A stretch of 64,000 nt of DNA. Origin: CAZOWL01 sp964583605. Lineage in GTDB: Bacteria; Pseudomonadota; Gammaproteobacteria; Chromatiales; Chromatiaceae. Shown in pieces: positions 42,584 to 51,863 of this stretch. The notes beneath the pieces are model-generated. The model was not told the DNA's origin, did not search any database, and saw only the letters and a program-made list of their open reading frames with translations. The stretch's first letter is position 1. Every line of letters begins with the position of its first letter. The position numbers and the translations under genes are program-made. The DNA lies in assembly GCA_964583605.1 (NCBI GenBank), contig CAZOWL010000006.1, positions 1 to 64,000 of the forward strand, in the 5' to 3' direction.

Positions 42584-44356
42584 ATGTACTCCCGATCGGT
42601 CCTTATTGGCTTACTGTTCCTCGCCCCTGCGCTCGCAGCCGGGTCCTCTCTCAGCGCAACGCTCGGCGCCGATGGTGGCAAGCCGAGATTGGCGGCGGTT
42701 AGTGAGGTCCAGGTTGCACGGGCCACGTCCGATCAGCACGATGACGAGCCGATTCGCGGTCTGTCGGCTGATTTGGTTTACTCGATTCTGGTTGGTGAGG
42801 TCGCCTCTCAGCGTGGCGATCTGGGCACGGCCTTCACCCACTACCTGGAAGCGGCGCGGCTCTCCGCCGAGGCGCCGATGGCCGAGCTCGCGACCCAATC
42901 GGCACTGGCGGCCAACGATCTGCAGGCGGCCCAGCGGGGCGTCGCCTTGTGGCTGGAGCTGGATCCGGAGGCCGTCGTCCCTCGGCTCGCCGCGGCGCAC
43001 GTCGCCCTGCGGCTCGGAAAACGGCAGCACGCGGCCCTCCACCTGCAGAAGGTCGTCGAGCTCAGCGGGTCCGACGAGGCAGAAGGCCTGCTCGAGATCG
43101 CAGCCGTGATCGCGACGATCAGCCCCGTTGATCAACGATTGGAGTTGATGCGGGCGCTGGTCGCGGTCGCGCCGGGCGACGCGGACGCCCACTACGCGCT
43201 GGCCATGGTCGCGGCCGATGCGGATGACTACGAGGCGGCCGCCGCCGCGGCGCGCGAGGCCCTGAGGCTGCGGCCGGAGTGGGATAAGCCCCGCCTGATC
43301 TTGGTGCGCATCCTCCTGGCTCAGAACAAGCGCGTCGAGGCGCGCGAGGTCTTGGAGGACTTCGTTGACGCGACACCCGAGAACCATGTCCTGCGCATGC
43401 TTTATGCCCAACTGTTGGTCGAGGACCGAGAGTTCTCGAACGCCCGAAATGTGTTCGAGCGGATGCTCCACAGCACACCGAAGGAGCCGGACGTGCTGTT
43501 CGCTATCGGGATACTGTCACTGCAGTTGGAGGACACGGCCGCGGCGCGCGACTATTTCGAGCGGCTTTATGCGACCGGCCAGCGACGCGACGACGCGGCC
43601 CTCTACCTGGGGCAGATCGCCGAGATCGATGGTGAGCTCGACGAGGCGCTTGCCTGGTACGAGAAGGTTTCGGGCGAGGGCGAGCTCGACGCGCAGGTGC
43701 GTAGCGCGCGCGCCCGGGCCGCGATGGGCGAGATCGACAAGGCCCAAGAGGTCCTGCAGCGTCTTCGCGACCAATTTCCTGAGCATGCCGTGACCATGTG
43801 GCTCATCGAGGCCGAGACGCTGCGTGAGCACGGTCGCTCGGACATGATCATGGCCACCTACAATGAGGCGCTGAGCGCCCATCCGGGCAACGCCGAGCTG
43901 CTCTATGCGCGGGCCCTCTACGCGGTCTCCCTTGGCCAGGTCGAGGTCCTGGAACAGGATCTGCGCGCGATCCTCGCGGCCAATCCGGACCATGCCGATG
44001 CACTCAACGCGCTCGGCTATACGCTCGCTGACCGCACCGATCGGCTCCAGGAGGCCTACGGCTACATCGAGCGGGCCCTTGCGTTAAAGCCTGAAGAACC
44101 GGCGGTGCTCGACAGCATGGGCTGGGTCTTGTTCCGGCTCGGCCGTCACGACGAGGCGCTCTCTTATCTGCGGAAGGCCTACGAGCGGATGCCCGATGGC
44201 GAGATCGCCGCCCATCTCGGTGAGGTGCTCTGGGTCGCGGGCCAGCGTGACGAGGCCTGGCGGATCTGGGACGAGGCGTTGGCCGCCGATCCAGATCACG
44301 AGTACCTTCAGAGCGTGATCGGCCGCTACCGTTACTCCAGAAAGGACGGCGAGTAA
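42584..44356 (+). CDS. Tetratricopeptide-repeat envelope protein
   Basis: This long protein of about 590 residues starts with a signal peptide (LIGLLFLAPALA) and contains many TPR units through to the end (GDLGTAFTHYLEAARL, DYEAAAAAAREALRLRPEW, ALNALGYTLADRTDRLQEAY, EPAVLDSMGWVLFRLGRHDE, HLGEVLWVAGQRDEAWRIW). It would act as a periplasmic protein-binding scaffold. The ATG at 42584 suits the signal; a GTG at 42479 gives an Arg-rich pre-sequence. The stop overlaps the start of ispE (TAATG). In many gammaproteobacteria lolB stands between such a gene and ispE; here it is absent. Confidence 0.85.
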   Translation: MYSRSVLIGLLFLAPALAAGSSLSATLGADGGKPRLAAVSEVQVARATSDQHDDEPIRGLSADLVYSILVGEVASQRGDLGTAFTHYLEAARLSAEAPMAELATQSALAANDLQAAQRGVALWLELDPEAVVPRLAAAHVALRLGKRQHAALHLQKVVELSGSDEAEGLLEIAAVIATISPVDQRLELMRALVAVAPGDADAHYALAMVAADADDYEAAAAAAREALRLRPEWDKPRLILVRILLAQNKRVEAREVLEDFVDATPENHVLRMLYAQLLVEDREFSNARNVFERMLHSTPKEPDVLFAIGILSLQLEDTAAARDYFERLYATGQRRDDAALYLGQIAEIDGELDEALAWYEKVSGEGELDAQVRSARARAAMGEIDKAQEVLQRLRDQFPEHAVTMWLIEAETLREHGRSDMIMATYNEALSAHPGNAELLYARALYAVSLGQVEVLEQDLRAILAANPDHADALNALGYTLADRTDRLQEAYGYIERALALKPEEPAVLDSMGWVLFRLGRHDEALSYLRKAYERMPDGEIAAHLGEVLWVAGQRDEAWRIWDEALAADPDHEYLQSVIGRYRYSRKDGE

Positions 44357-45225
44357 TGGACGGTCCCGGGATGTGGCGTGAGCCATGGCCGGCCCCCGCC
44401 AAGCTCAATCTGATGCTGCGTGTGCTGGGGCGCCGTGCCGACGGCTACCACCGCCTGCAGACCGTCTTCCAGTTCATCGATCTCTGTGACGAGTTGACCT
44501 TCAGCCCCAGGCCGGCCGGCCAGATCGAGCGGCTGAATACACTGGCGGGGGTTGAGCCCGAGCGCGATCTCGTGGTCCGCGCCGCGCGCATGCTGCAGCG
44601 CGCGACGGGCTGTCGCGAGGGTGTTGCGATCTCTGTGAGCAAGCGACTGCCAATGGGCGGCGGTCTCGGTGGCGGCAGCTCGGATGCCGCAACGACATTG
44701 CTAGTGCTCGACCGGCTCTGGGGCACGTGCCTCGGGATCGATGCCCTCGCCGGGCTTGGACTCCAGCTTGGTGCCGATGTCCCGGTGTTCGTGCGGGGGC
44801 GCGCGGCCTGGGGCGAGGGGGTCGGTGAGGAGCTTGTGCCGATCGACCTCCCCGAGCCCTGGTACCTGGTCGTGATCCCGCCCTGCGAGGTGGCGACGGC
44901 GGCCGTCTTCGCCGATGAGCACTTGACAAGGAATTCATCCCCGATCACACTGCAGGGCTTTCTGTCCGGTGACGCGCGGAACGACTGTTTGCCCGTGGTC
45001 GCGCGACGCTGTGCGGAGGTGGCGGCAGCGCTCGAGTGGCTAGAGGCATGGGGTGAGGCGCGCCTCACCGGCACGGGCTCCTGCGTCTTTGCGGCCTTTG
45101 GAACAGGCGAATCGGCTCACGCGGCGCTGGCGCAGGTACCCAGTCGGTTCAGGGCCTTCGTCGCCCGCGGCCGTAATCGGTCTCCCCTGTGGGAGCGTTT
45201 GGAAGCGTCTGAGCGTTTGACCTAA
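44356..45225 (+). CDS. ispE: 4-diphosphocytidyl-2-C-methylerythritol kinase
   Basis: The 289-residue GHMP kinase has an early APAKLNLMLRVLGRRADGYH motif, the ATP loop PMGGGLGGGSSDAAT and the late LTGTGSCVFAAF glycine-rich segment. It phosphorylates CDP-ME in the MEP route to isoprenoids, needed for quinones and any carotenoids. It overlaps the TPR gene by 1 nt (TAATG), so the two are coupled. The stop codon TAA is the first triplet-like part of a dispersed repeat copy, suggesting the original 3' end was altered there. Confidence 0.95.
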   Translation: MDGPGMWREPWPAPAKLNLMLRVLGRRADGYHRLQTVFQFIDLCDELTFSPRPAGQIERLNTLAGVEPERDLVVRAARMLQRATGCREGVAISVSKRLPMGGGLGGGSSDAATTLLVLDRLWGTCLGIDALAGLGLQLGADVPVFVRGRAAWGEGVGEELVPIDLPEPWYLVVIPPCEVATAAVFADEHLTRNSSPITLQGFLSGDARNDCLPVVARRCAEVAAALEWLEAWGEARLTGTGSCVFAAFGTGESAHAALAQVPSRFRAFVARGRNRSPLWERLEASERLT

Positions 45226-45348
45226 CGATCATGGGGCAAGCCGAGCCACCCCGGACGATGAAATGGCGCCTCGCCCCTGATTGTTCCCTCACCCCAACCC
45301 TCTCCCAGAGGGCGAGGGAGCGAGCGTGCTGCGCGGGTTTCATTGTAA
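45222..45348 (+). repeat. Dispersed repeat between ispE and tRNA-Gln
   Basis: The copy begins CTAACGATCATGGGG, giving the ispE stop codon, and ends TTTCATTGTAA exactly one base before the tRNA-Gln gene. It fills the whole gap between the two genes. Confidence 0.92.
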
Positions 45349-45423
45349 TGGGGCGTCGCCAAGCGGTAAGGCACTGGGTTTTGATCCCAGCATTCCCAGG
45401 TTCGAATCCTGGCGCCCCAGCCA
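45349..45423 (+). tRNA. tRNA-Gln (anticodon TTG)
   Basis: The cloverleaf is complete: acceptor TGGGGCG pairs with CGCCCCA, the anticodon arm CTGGG-TTTTGAT-CCCAG has anticodon TTG, the T arm is CCAGG-TTCGAAT-CCTGG, and the CCA end is encoded at 45421-45423. Placement next to prs is usual in gammaproteobacteria. Confidence 0.97.
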
Positions 45424-45550
45424 TCTTCGGGCATCGCCGAACTGCGTCGCCGCGAGCCCTATCCGCCAGGTCCGAGCGTCTGTCGCGCCGCGCTCCATGC
45501 TGGAGAGGGAAGGTGCCGGCGCTCTGCGCAGCAATCTGAGGTCTAGCGCC

Positions 45551-46504
45551 GTGGCCACCAGCCAGATGATGGTGTTCACCGGGAACGCCAACCCGGATCT
45601 CGCCGCCGAGATCGCCGGTCACCTGAGCTTGCCGCTCGGGAAGGCCGTTGTTGGGCAGTTCAGCGACGGCGAGGTGATGACGGAGATCCAAGAGAACGTC
45701 CGTGGGCGCGACGTCTTCGTCGTCCAGCCGACCTGCGCTCCGACCAATGATAACCTGATGGAGTTGTTGGTCATGATCGATGCCCTGCGTTGGGCGTCGG
45801 CCAAGCGCGTGACCGCGGTGATCCCTTACTTCGGCTATGCCCGGCAGGACCGACGGCCACGCTCGGCGCGCGTGCCGATCACGGCCAGGTTGGTGGCCAA
45901 GGCGATCGGGAATGCCGGGGCCGACCGAGTGCTCACCGTCGACCTGCACGCCGACCAGATTCAGGGCTTCTTCGATATCCCGGTCGACAACGTCTATGCC
46001 TCGCCGATCCTGCTCGGCGACGTCTGGCGCCAGAAATATCCGCGCTTGATCGTCGTCTCGCCCGATGTCGGTGGCGTGGTGCGCGCGCGTGCCCTGGCCA
46101 AACGGCTCGATGATGCCGATCTGGCGATCATCGACAAGCGGCGGCCTCGTGCCAACGAGGCCAAGATCATGAACATCATCGGTGATGTCGAAGGGCGCTC
46201 GTGCGTGCTCGTCGACGACCTTGTCGACACCGCGGGCACCCTGTGTCGAGCCGCGGCGGCACTCAAGGAGCGCGGTGCGGCAATGGTCGTTGCCTACTGC
46301 ACGCACGCCGTGCTCTCCGGTCCGGCCGTCGAGAATATCAGCGCGTCCGAAATGGATGAGCTGGTGGTGACGAACACGATTCCACTGCGACCCGACGCGC
46401 TCGCTTGCGGGCGGATCCGCCAATTGAGTATCGGTGAGTTGTTGGGGGAGACGATACGGCGTGTCTCGAGTGACGAGTCGGTCAGCTCACTCTTCGTCGA
46501 TTAG
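45551..46504 (+). CDS. prs: Ribose-phosphate pyrophosphokinase
   Basis: The 317-residue enzyme contains MMVFTGNANPDLAAEIAGHL, the metal/ATP segments (YFGYARQDRR, TVDLHADQIQGFFDIPVDN), and the PRPP loop VLVDDLVDTAGTL. It makes PRPP for nucleotide, His, Trp and NAD synthesis. A GTG at 45551 with TGAGG 9 nt upstream gives the family's length (315-318). The frame is open through the tRNA and repeat upstream, which is an artefact. It lies between tRNA-Gln and rplY. Confidence 0.97.
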   Translation: MATSQMMVFTGNANPDLAAEIAGHLSLPLGKAVVGQFSDGEVMTEIQENVRGRDVFVVQPTCAPTNDNLMELLVMIDALRWASAKRVTAVIPYFGYARQDRRPRSARVPITARLVAKAIGNAGADRVLTVDLHADQIQGFFDIPVDNVYASPILLGDVWRQKYPRLIVVSPDVGGVVRARALAKRLDDADLAIIDKRRPRANEAKIMNIIGDVEGRSCVLVDDLVDTAGTLCRAAAALKERGAAMVVAYCTHAVLSGPAVENISASEMDELVVTNTIPLRPDALACGRIRQLSIGELLGETIRRVSSDESVSSLFVD

Positions 46505-46613
46505 TCGCCACACGTCCGAGCCCGCCGAGATGTGATTCACTTCCTTCATGCCGCCGACCTGGTCGCGGGTCCCGGTATGTCTATCCACAACCGAGCCAAG
46601 ATGGAGTGCGCCC

Positions 46614-47231
46614 ATGAGCGTAAGCTTCGAAATGATCGCAGAGCCCCGCCGTGACGCAGGGAAGGGTGCGAGCCGCCGCCTGCGTCGCGCCGGACAGGTG
46701 CCCGCTATTGTCTACGGTGGCCACAAAGAGCCGGAGCCGATCTCGCTGCTGCACAACGATCTCGTGAACAACCTAAAGCACGAGGCCTTCTACTCGCACC
46801 TGCTCACCCTGAAGGTAGGCGATACGGAGACCAAGGTGGTGCTGAAGGATCTGCAACGCCACCCGGCCAAGCCGCTGATCCTGCATGTCGACTTCCTGCG
46901 AGTCAGCGCCGACGAGAAGCTCCGCATGGTCGTGCCGCTGCACTTCCTCAACGAGGCGCAGTGCAAGGGCGTGAAGGTGGGCGGTCGCGTGTCGCACAAC
47001 ATCACCGAGGTGGAGGTCAGCTGCCTTCCTGAAGACCTGCCGGAGTTCATCGCTATCGACATGTCCGAGATGGGCGTCGGGGAGATCCTGCATCTGTCCG
47101 AGATCCAGCTGCCGGCCGGCGTGGCGCTCGCTCATGCGCCGGACCCGGATGAGCCGGTCGTCATGGTCTACAGCGGCCAGAGCGGTGCGGCCGCCGAGGA
47201 GGGCGGAGCAGCCGGCGAGGAGGCCTCCTGA
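46614..47231 (+). CDS. rplY: Ribosomal protein bL25, long CTC form
   Basis: This 205-residue protein binds 5S rRNA with its N-terminal L25 domain (AEPRRDAGKGASRRLRRAGQ, VPAIVYGGHKEPEPIS) and adds the C-terminal TL5/CTC domain (HISTRVSADEKLRMVVPLHF-like, LHLSEIQLPAGVALAH). An acidic, Glu/Ala-rich tail ends it. GGAG 7 nt before the ATG at 46614 fixes the start; 22 extra codons upstream are not used. It is followed by pth, the standard pair. Confidence 0.95.
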   Translation: MSVSFEMIAEPRRDAGKGASRRLRRAGQVPAIVYGGHKEPEPISLLHNDLVNNLKHEAFYSHLLTLKVGDTETKVVLKDLQRHPAKPLILHVDFLRVSADEKLRMVVPLHFLNEAQCKGVKVGGRVSHNITEVEVSCLPEDLPEFIAIDMSEMGVGEILHLSEIQLPAGVALAHAPDPDEPVVMVYSGQSGAAAEEGGAAGEEAS

Positions 47232-47277
47232 CCGGAAGGGAACCGGGGCATCCGGGCGGCAGCCAGGGCAGTAGCAG

Positions 47278-47883
47278 GTGACGGTGGCCGGCGCGGTGGC
47301 CGAGGACGGCATCCGGCTTATTGTCGGACTCGGCAACCCTGGCGCCCAATACGAGTCGACGCGCCACAACGTCGGTTTTTGGCTCCTCGATCGCCTTGCC
47401 GCGCGCCACGGCGTTGCCTTTCGCAACGAGAGCAAGCTGCATGGGATGGTCGGCCGCGTCATGCTGGCCGGTCAGGATCTGCGACTCCTCAAGCCGGCTA
47501 CCTTCATGAATCGCAGCGGTCAATCCGTCGCGGCCATGGCCCGCTACTTCGACATCGCGCCAAGGCAGATTCTTATCGCCCACGACGAGCTCGACCTGCC
47601 CGCCGGCGTCGTGCGCCTCAAGTACGCTGGGGGCCATGCCGGGCACAATGGCCTGCGCGACACGATCCAGCAGCTCGGCAGCCGCGACTTCTGGCGCCTG
47701 CGGATCGGCATCAGTCATCCCGGTGACAAGGCCCAGGTCGTCGGCTACGTCCTGAGCCGAGCGCCTCGGGATGAGGAGACACAGATCCTCGGGGCGCTTG
47801 ATGATGCCGATACCTGCCTGCCTGAGCTCGTCGCTGGCCAGTTTCAGCTCGCGATGAACCGCCTGCACGGCGGCCTGCGCTGA
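47278..47883 (+). CDS. pth: Peptidyl-tRNA hydrolase
   Basis: The 201-residue enzyme has LIVGLGNPGAQYESTRHNVG (with the catalytic His), LKPATFMNRSGQS, HDELDLPAGVVRLKYAGGHA and GHNGLRDTIQQLG, all typical of bacterial Pth. It frees tRNA from stalled peptidyl-tRNA. It starts at a GTG 46 nt after rplY; a few neighbouring GTGs are alternatives. It ends the ispE-to-pth group and converges with the chemoreceptor gene. Confidence 0.95.
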   Translation: MTVAGAVAEDGIRLIVGLGNPGAQYESTRHNVGFWLLDRLAARHGVAFRNESKLHGMVGRVMLAGQDLRLLKPATFMNRSGQSVAAMARYFDIAPRQILIAHDELDLPAGVVRLKYAGGHAGHNGLRDTIQQLGSRDFWRLRIGISHPGDKAQVVGYVLSRAPRDEETQILGALDDADTCLPELVAGQFQLAMNRLHGGLR

Positions 47884-47978
47884 GGCCCTTTCTGTCAACA
47901 AGCCTGGGGTCCGACGGCTCGCCTGCCGCGCGAAGGCCGCTAGGCTAACGCGCCGGAGCAAGCCACTCGAGCGAGCCG

Positions 47979-50828
47979 CTAGACGCGAAATCGATTCACC
48001 ATCTCGTTGAGGCCCTCGGCCAGGCGCGAGAGCTCCAGTGCACTCTGGCGGACCTGCGAGCTGCTCTCGCTCATCTCCTTCGCCGAGCTGTTGACCAGCG
48101 CCACCTCGCGGGTGATCTCCGCGGCCACGGTGGAGCTCTGGGCGACGTTGTCGTTGACCTCGGCGATCCCCTGAGATGTCTGGGAGATGTTCGTGGAGAT
48201 CTCCTGCGTCGCGGCGGTCTGCTGCGCGACGGCGGTAGCGATCGTGGCGACGATCTCGTTGACCTCGCGAATCACCTTGGTGATCTCGCGGATCTCGACA
48301 ACGGTGGAGTCGGTCGATTCCTGTATCCCACCGATCTGGGCACGAATGGACATCGTCGATTCGGCGGTCTTCTTGGCCAGCTCCTTGATTTCATTGGCGA
48401 CGACCGCGAAGCCCTTGCCGGCCTCACCGGCGCGGGCCGCCTCGATCGTGGCATTGAGCGCCAACAGGTTGGTCTGCTCGGAGATCTCGGTGATCGCCTC
48501 GGTCACCTTGTCGATCTCCTGAGCCGCCTCGCCCAGCGCGCGGACCTTCTCCGACGCGGCCTGTGCCTGGCCAACGGCCTTCCCCGACACCGTGCGGGCG
48601 CTGTCGGTGCTTCGGGCGATCTCGCGAATCGTCGTCGACATCTCCTCCGATGCCGACGCGATCATGTTTGTGTTGGTCGCGGATTGCTCCATCGCGGCCG
48701 AGACGCCGTTCAGATTGCTCGACATCTCCTCGATGGCGGCGGCGACGGTGCTGGCGTTACCGGCCGTGCTCCCGGCCGTGGCGGTGAGCTGATCGGATAC
48801 CGCCGACAGCTCCGTCGACGATGCGGTCAGCGTCCCGACGCCGGCGGCGATATCGCGAATCATCACCTGTAGCTTCTCCATGAACTGATTGAAGCGCAGC
48901 GCCAGCTCACCCACCTCGTCGCCGCTCTTCACCGGCAGGCGCAGGGTCAGGTCGCCCCCACCGTGGGCAAGCTCCGTCAGACTCTCGACCACGTTGCGGA
49001 CCGGCCGGACGATGCCGGCGGCGAGGACCAGCGCAAGCGCGATGATGATGGCGGTACCAATGGCCCCGATCAGCAGCATGATCCACTTCAACGCCGCGAC
49101 GGACGCAAAGGCCTCCGCCTGGTCGATCTCGGCGATGATGGCCCAGGTCACTTCCCCGATCGTCAAGGGCGCATAGGCGCTCAGGACCGAGCTGCCTTGG
49201 TAATCCTTGATGATCTGCGTATCGCTTCGGCCGGCCAGTGCCTCGCGGGATGCCAGCGTGTCCACCTGGCCCCGGTCTGGATTGGCAAAGGATGCGCGAA
49301 TCGTATGGTGTACGGGGTCCAGGTAGCTGTCCGAGCGCATCAGTCTATCGGGCCCGACCAGATAGCTCTCGCCCGTCTCGCCCATCCCGGCGCGCTGAGT
49401 CATGATCGCGTTGATCGCATCCGTCGAGAGCTGCAAGGCGACGACCAGCGCCACCTTGCCGTCCTCCATCACCGGGGCCGCGATAAAGGCCGCCGGCTCA
49501 TTGTCGCTTGGCGCGTAGGGGGCGAAATCGGCCATCGCATAGTCCTTGTCCTGCAGGACCCGCCGCGTGAGCTGTCCGAGGCCGGAATCGGCATAGGGGC
49601 CATCGATCATGTTGGTGCCATGATCCTCCTCTTTCGTCACCGTATAGAAGACGGTGCCGTTGGGGTGGATCAGGAAGAGGTCGTAGTAGCCGTAGTGGTC
49701 GATGTATTTCGCGAAGTAGTCGGCCTCCTGCTCGGCCGCCTGGGCGACGATCGCCTCCTCGAGATCCATCTTGGTCACGCAGGCCCAATCGAGGCCGGCG
49801 ATCTGCAGCGGGGCATAGGCGACGAGCACCAGCTTGCCGGCGCTGTCGGTGTAGATTCCCATCCCATCGTGGCCGCTCAGTGCGCGCTCGATGTAGGGCG
49901 TCCTGATCGGATACCCGACGACGTACCGGCCGTCACCCATCGTCAGCATGTCGCTGCGGAACGCGACTGCCTCCCCCAGCTTTCCGACGACGTAGGTCTC
50001 ACCGCTCCGGCCCATACCCTGCCGGCGCTGCACGATTTCATTGGTCTTGTCCGTGGGGACCCTAAAGCCGATGGCACCGAGCAGATCGCCGCCACGGTCT
50101 CTCACCTGCGCTAGCATGAAGGCCTCTGGCTGCCCGCCCGATGGGGTGTAAGGCTCGAAGTCAGCGACAGCGATCTCGTCTGGGCCGCCGTCAACAAGAC
50201 GGGAGAAGGCCTTGCCAAGCCCTGAATCCTTGAGGTAGCTGAGCGGTATGCTCATCCCGAGGTCCCTCTCGCGGGCAACGGTGTAGACGATATCGCCATC
50301 CCATTGAATCAGTAAGATGTCTTCCCAGCCGTAGCGATCCATCACATGCTTCATGCGCGGGTCGACGCGCTCGGCGATCGCCGAGTAGGCCGGCGTCATC
50401 GTCGTCTCGCCGACCTCCTCGAAGGCACGACTCAGGTCGCGCAGCGCGTCCCGGACGAAGGGATCGCCCGTCAAGGTCGCGAGCTGGGTCTGCATCGATG
50501 AGAAATAATCCTGCAGTTGAGCTTCTTTGAGCTCCTGCACCGTATTGAGCTTGGTGAAAGCGGCGTCTTGTAGGGACGCGATTGTCTCCAGCAGTACGCC
50601 CATGTCCCCTTCGCGCTCGCTGAAGTAGCGCTGGATCTGGGCCTTCTTGACCTCGCGAACGAGCGTGAGTCGATCGAACGACTGCTCGGACAAGGCATCG
50701 CTCGCCTTGATAACCGATACGAGACTCACGATGGCGAAAGGAGTGACACCCACGGCGAGGAAGGCCAACAGCAGCTTTCTGCCCAGGGTCAGCTGCCTTA
50801 GAGATCCCTTCGGACCCGTCCCGTTCAT
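47979..50828 (-). CDS. Methyl-accepting chemotaxis protein with duplicated sensor
   Basis: The 949-residue receptor has an N-terminal membrane helix (KLLLAFLAVGVTPFAIVSLV), a very long periplasmic part, a second helix (LLIGAIGTAIIIALALVLAA), HAMP, and the signalling hairpin with SEQTNLLALNATIEAARAGE. The sensor holds two similar Cache-type units: the first around DRYGWEDILLIQWDGDIVYT, the second around DHYGYYDLFLIHPNGTVFYT. Each is followed by a GMGRSGETYVVG or GMGETGESYLVG segment. It would sense small ligands and steer CheA. The start at 50828 with GGAGG just upstream is chosen. The ligand is unknown. Confidence 0.92.
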   Translation of the reverse strand: MNGTGPKGSLRQLTLGRKLLLAFLAVGVTPFAIVSLVSVIKASDALSEQSFDRLTLVREVKKAQIQRYFSEREGDMGVLLETIASLQDAAFTKLNTVQELKEAQLQDYFSSMQTQLATLTGDPFVRDALRDLSRAFEEVGETTMTPAYSAIAERVDPRMKHVMDRYGWEDILLIQWDGDIVYTVARERDLGMSIPLSYLKDSGLGKAFSRLVDGGPDEIAVADFEPYTPSGGQPEAFMLAQVRDRGGDLLGAIGFRVPTDKTNEIVQRRQGMGRSGETYVVGKLGEAVAFRSDMLTMGDGRYVVGYPIRTPYIERALSGHDGMGIYTDSAGKLVLVAYAPLQIAGLDWACVTKMDLEEAIVAQAAEQEADYFAKYIDHYGYYDLFLIHPNGTVFYTVTKEEDHGTNMIDGPYADSGLGQLTRRVLQDKDYAMADFAPYAPSDNEPAAFIAAPVMEDGKVALVVALQLSTDAINAIMTQRAGMGETGESYLVGPDRLMRSDSYLDPVHHTIRASFANPDRGQVDTLASREALAGRSDTQIIKDYQGSSVLSAYAPLTIGEVTWAIIAEIDQAEAFASVAALKWIMLLIGAIGTAIIIALALVLAAGIVRPVRNVVESLTELAHGGGDLTLRLPVKSGDEVGELALRFNQFMEKLQVMIRDIAAGVGTLTASSTELSAVSDQLTATAGSTAGNASTVAAAIEEMSSNLNGVSAAMEQSATNTNMIASASEEMSTTIREIARSTDSARTVSGKAVGQAQAASEKVRALGEAAQEIDKVTEAITEISEQTNLLALNATIEAARAGEAGKGFAVVANEIKELAKKTAESTMSIRAQIGGIQESTDSTVVEIREITKVIREVNEIVATIATAVAQQTAATQEISTNISQTSQGIAEVNDNVAQSSTVAAEITREVALVNSSAKEMSESSSQVRQSALELSRLAEGLNEMVNRFRV

Positions 50829-51302
50829 GTCGCCTCCACCTTGCCCGACAGCGCGATCAGGCGCTGCGCGGTTGCCGTCTGTTGCCCGCTCTCGCTGAGC
50901 GAAGTACCTGGCCCAAAATGCTAGGCCAGGAATCAGGGGGGAGGTTGTGATGCGATCCGCTGACCAGGGCGGGCCCCGACGACCCCCTGGGACGCCGTTC
51001 ACATCTCGATGCGGAGTCTCTGGCTCGCGCGAGACGCCCGTGCACGCGGCCTGCGGGTCCCGAGTAGCCTGAGATAATCTCTCGCATTGTCATCGGTCGT
51101 CTTGTCGACCATGCTTTGATCCTGAACGGAACGGCCAACTTGGAGCCGCCAGCCTCTTGGGGTCAGCCGCTCGCCGGTCGAGCGAGGCGTGCCGGCGGAA
51201 TGTGTAGGTTTACGGCAGAATGAACGGCGTCGACGTCGAGATTCTGCAGACTGTGGGGAAACGATGATCCGAGAGACGGAGTACAGGAGGACAGCGGTGC
51301 GC
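50829..51302. other. Intergenic stretch
   Basis: No gene is supported. Short frames on both strands lack ribosome sites. The segment forms the leader of the chemoreceptor gene on the left and borders two tandem repeat copies on the right. Confidence 0.5.
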
Positions 51303-51426
51303 CTAACGATCATGGGGCGAGCCGACCCACCCCAGACGATGAAATGTCGCCTCGCCCCTGATCGTTCCCTCACCCCAACCCTCTCCCAGAGGGCGAGGGA
51401 GCGAAGGTGCTACGCGATTTTCATGG
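51303..51426 (+). repeat. Dispersed repeat, full copy of a tandem pair
   Basis: CTAACGATCATGGGGC begins the copy and GATTTTCATGG ends it. It runs directly into a second, half-length copy whose TAACGATCATGGGG starts at 51427. Confidence 0.9.
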
Positions 51427-51484
51427 TAACGATCATGGGGCGAGCCACCCCAGACCATGAAATGTCGCCTCGCCCCTGATCGCG
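51427..51484 (+). repeat. Dispersed repeat, left half, tandem
   Basis: Only the inverted-repeat half (TAACGATCATGGGGCGAGC ... GCCTCGCCCCTGATCG) is present; the second hairpin is missing. Tandem placement suggests a duplication or repeated insertion at the same site. Confidence 0.85.
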
Positions 51485-51863
51485 TTGAAACCGTCCGCGT
51501 CGTAGACATGACTCAGGCGGTTGCGGTCATCGACAGCGGTCAGCAGCGCGAGGTCATCGTCCTCGGAGAGGTGGCCGGCCAGATACCAGGCCTTGACGAC
51601 TGCGCGGCTAGATTGTGCCGAGCCGGAGCGATCGGTCCGCTACTCTGCGCTACTCTCTTCAATCTTAACGCCCCAGGCTCCTGCCCAACCCGGCTCTGAG
51701 ACCGGCGGGTGGCGACGCGCCCAAGCCCGCACCGATGGCCGCGCTCCTGGGCTTGGCCGCCGTGCAGCGTTCCTCCCGTAAACCTCAGCAACGCCGTCGT
51801 TGTTTGCGCGGCGATCTCCCGCAGGTCATTGCTACGAATCGTCTGTTAAGCGAGGTTCACAGC
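51485..51863. other. Intergenic stretch
   Basis: No gene is supported between the tandem repeats and the DUF2256-type gene. One frame near 51500-51610 (VIDSGQQREVIVLGEVAGQ) reads more protein-like than its surroundings, but it lacks a start and may be a gene remnant. Confidence 0.4.

Noticed and set aside
45281..45550. Long N-terminal extension of prs
   Set aside because: The frame runs through a repeat copy and the whole tRNA-Gln gene. A GTG with a good ribosome site at 45551 gives the normal length.
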